Of a stretch of 64,000 nt of DNA, positions 62,100 through 64,000 are shown piece by piece. The translations under genes were made by a program, and so were the position numbers. Position 1 is the first letter of the stretch, and every line of letters begins with the position of its first letter. The notes beneath the pieces were generated by a model that saw nothing but the letters and a program-made list of their open reading frames with translations, was not told the DNA's origin and did not search any database. The stretch is from Escarpia spicata (Eukaryota; Annelida; Polychaeta; Sabellida; Siboglinidae): NCBI GenBank assembly GCA_963995525.1, contig OZ023205.1, forward strand, positions 67,476,417 to 67,540,416. Reading direction: 5' to 3'.

Positions 62100-64000
62100 G
62101 ACTGTCTATATGTTTGTTGTTACCGCATCTTTGGGTTTATTCGAACTATATGTTGCCAAATTTTCCGGGTGTCAGCCTTACGCTCGAATGTCGAGCCACG
62201 ATATTACCATAGAGTTGTCGCAACGATATTCGTGTTAACCCAACTTGAAATAATGGTAGAAAGCAAGAGTGACATACTTGCTTTTACGTCATTACATTAC
62301 AATAACGGTGCATTATCCTCCAGAAATACTACATGGTCTTCCCAGGTGTTGAACTGCGTCTCGCTCTGAACTCGTAAATTAGGAACACGTCTCCGTTGAT
62401 CCTCAGCACAACACGTTCTTTTGGTGTTGGTTTCAGTACTCGAGCGTGGGCAACTGGTTTGGCGCCACCTTGCGAGAACGGAGACACGTCATCTGGCGGC
62501 CAATAGGACAAAGCGAGAAAAAGGACAGAGCGAGAAGAAAGGCTAACGGAGATGCATAGTGGAGTAACATCCTCTTGCTCACTTGTCGACATGACAGTCG
62601 CTTGTGTGTGTCGCCGCAATCTACTCGGGATATTCGGAACAGTTCCGCATAGAATACTATTATGGTTTTACTATTTTCTGTGATTATGGTAACCTTGCCA
62701 GCGAGCAGTTTCAGTTGTGTCCGTCTACGGGATTACTACTTTGTGCTTTCTCATGTTACGTTCAAGCGCTCTGCCAGATTCCGACCCAGGCGAGGGTCGC
62801 AGTTAAGACAGTTGAAAACAACGAATTGAATATCATCAGAAAATTATCAACGAGTTCCATGTCACTGACACGTGTCATTTGTAACTTGTTCAACGGAGCG
62901 TTGTTCACAAGTTTAACGGCACTTGGACATTAGTTGCATGTGTCCACAAGATTTCGCGTGAAAACAGTCAATAACTGTCTAAATGGCAACACCGTTTCAG
63001 CGCAAGAACCTGTGACGTAGTCTGTTTCCGTCTGCCTTGTGAATGGACAATACTAATCATAATCATTACTTTTGAGACGCAATAATAAAAGTTTGCTCGC
63101 GAGACGAGCGTTCAGTTTGGGTTGAACAAATGTTGTGTTACGTGATCTATTTGTAATGGAAAGCCCAGTTTGAAAGTTTACACAAATATGAGCAAATCAC
63201 AGGTCACTAAGGTTAGTCAACACAAAGCCTATAAAAACAGTACCGCCTAGTGGAAGGTAAATTTAAAAGTTGGGAGATATGTTACAATTGTAACCGTGTC
63301 TATATAGATAACAAGTCTGAATGCTTATTGGTTTTGTTTGATACGTGTCGTCATTTTATCAGTAGTTAGTGGACCTGTTAGGAGTCCGGGAATGGGGACA
63401 AACATATGATATATTGTCTCATTTACTATATTTCGAACACAAAAACAATACAATATCCGGATAAAATGCCGTATTTTAATTAGTAAGCTGTATTACGGTA
63501 CAGCTTGCACGATAGGACGAACATACGGAAAGCAAACAGACGTAGTAAAACATTAGTTAACGTTAAAGTTAATTTCAAACAATTCATCACTATGACATAG
63601 TAACAGTACAAAACAAGCACGTTCTCTAGTTTAAGCTAAATACATCCCACTACAAAAGCTATAGTCATGTGAAATATATATAAATACTATCAGCGATGTA
63701 CAGGGACAAGACGACTACGTCGGCACGATTTTCTTGAAATACGTGTTTAGAACATAAGTGGATTAATGTAAACCGTTTGTTCCCTACATCAGTACATCTA
63801 CTCCGGAAGCTGCGAACTGCGATTATTAAATGTTGTTTGCTATTATTATCTTCCTCCGGTTTCTCTAATAATACTACTACTAATAAATTCATAATAAGCA
63901 CCCCATCCCAATATTGTTCTGACTTGTACTGTGGTGTACATTACGTTGTCATAAAATCATACATTTAAATCTACTGATAGTAATATACAGATCATTAAAG
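61806..64000. other. Downstream intron or 3' region; no confident exon
   Basis: Contains a (CTGT)n microsatellite at 62042-62100. One weak candidate terminal exon (62778-62933: acceptor gcgctctgccag, phase 0, IPTQARVAVKTVENNELNII then a stop at 62931-62933) is followed by aataaa at 63083. Its polypyrimidine tract is poor and I do not rely on it. The - strand frame at 62329-62619 shows no known motif. From 63120 to the end I see nothing. Confidence 0.4.
62042..62110. repeat. (CTGT)n microsatellite
   Basis: About 15 copies of gtct, ending at 'gactgtctata'. Confidence 0.95.

Noticed and set aside
62329..62619. 97-codon - strand frame ending RINGDVFLIYEFRARRSS
   Set aside because: No recognised motif, no splice support and no partner exon.

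Overview
The window is eukaryotic, AT-rich and gene-poor. It has spliced coding exons with GT-AG introns and one apparent GC-AG intron, long dinucleotide and tetranucleotide microsatellites, three coding minisatellites, tRNA-derived SINEs, and many APE-type LINEs of the L2/CR1 kind. It also has a Penelope-like remnant and two Ty3/Gypsy elements. This mix suggests a marine invertebrate animal (a lophotrochozoan, or a deuterostome such as a lancelet or hemichordate). The sequence alone does not let me choose between them.

Layout. 1-2300: a relic of an unnamed transposon-associated protein family (-), a Penelope-like GIY-YIG tail (+) and a broken class A GPCR (+). 3032-8145: a large inverted-repeat element holding a rearranged LINE (-), another piece of the unnamed family (-) and a 34-bp minisatellite. 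9473-9656: a TA-flanked MITE. 11430-21030: a three-level nest. An L2/CR1-like LINE is split by a TAA-flanked terminal-inverted-repeat element; that element contains a second LINE; and that LINE is split by a CsRn1-like Gypsy element with 137-bp LTRs. 21340-24080: a further decayed LINE of another family. 24080-28100: sparse sequence with LINE and SINE tails and one possible secreted-protein exon (-). 28326-29269: a 45-bp minisatellite. 29500-30600: long CA and TG tracts. 31066-31364: a full-length SINE (-). 32760-41305: an L2-like LINE split by a structurally intact Gypsy element (139-bp LTRs, one 1608-codon gag-pol frame). 41760-44960: a roughly 40-copy 73-bp minisatellite grown from the 3' coding end of a LINE.

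45700-61805 holds the only host gene I can support at length. Ten exons on the + strand chain together with matching splice phases into roughly 1,830 codons of a protein I cannot name. The first part is compact and possibly helical. The last two exons are very long, low-complexity and rich in Ser, Thr, Asp and Pro. Its introns hold a 410-bp GA tract, long TG tracts, a second long-inverted-repeat element (52112-55003) carrying the C-terminal half of the same unnamed protein family, a SINE, a tRNA-like remnant and several hairpins.

The most promising observation is that the unnamed protein family (ADNID-like, KHFSSCKRRHSL-like, GCDTTS and C-terminal CxC motifs) occurs three times. Two copies lie between long, internally repeated inverted arms. 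This suggests a type of DNA transposon I do not recognise as described.
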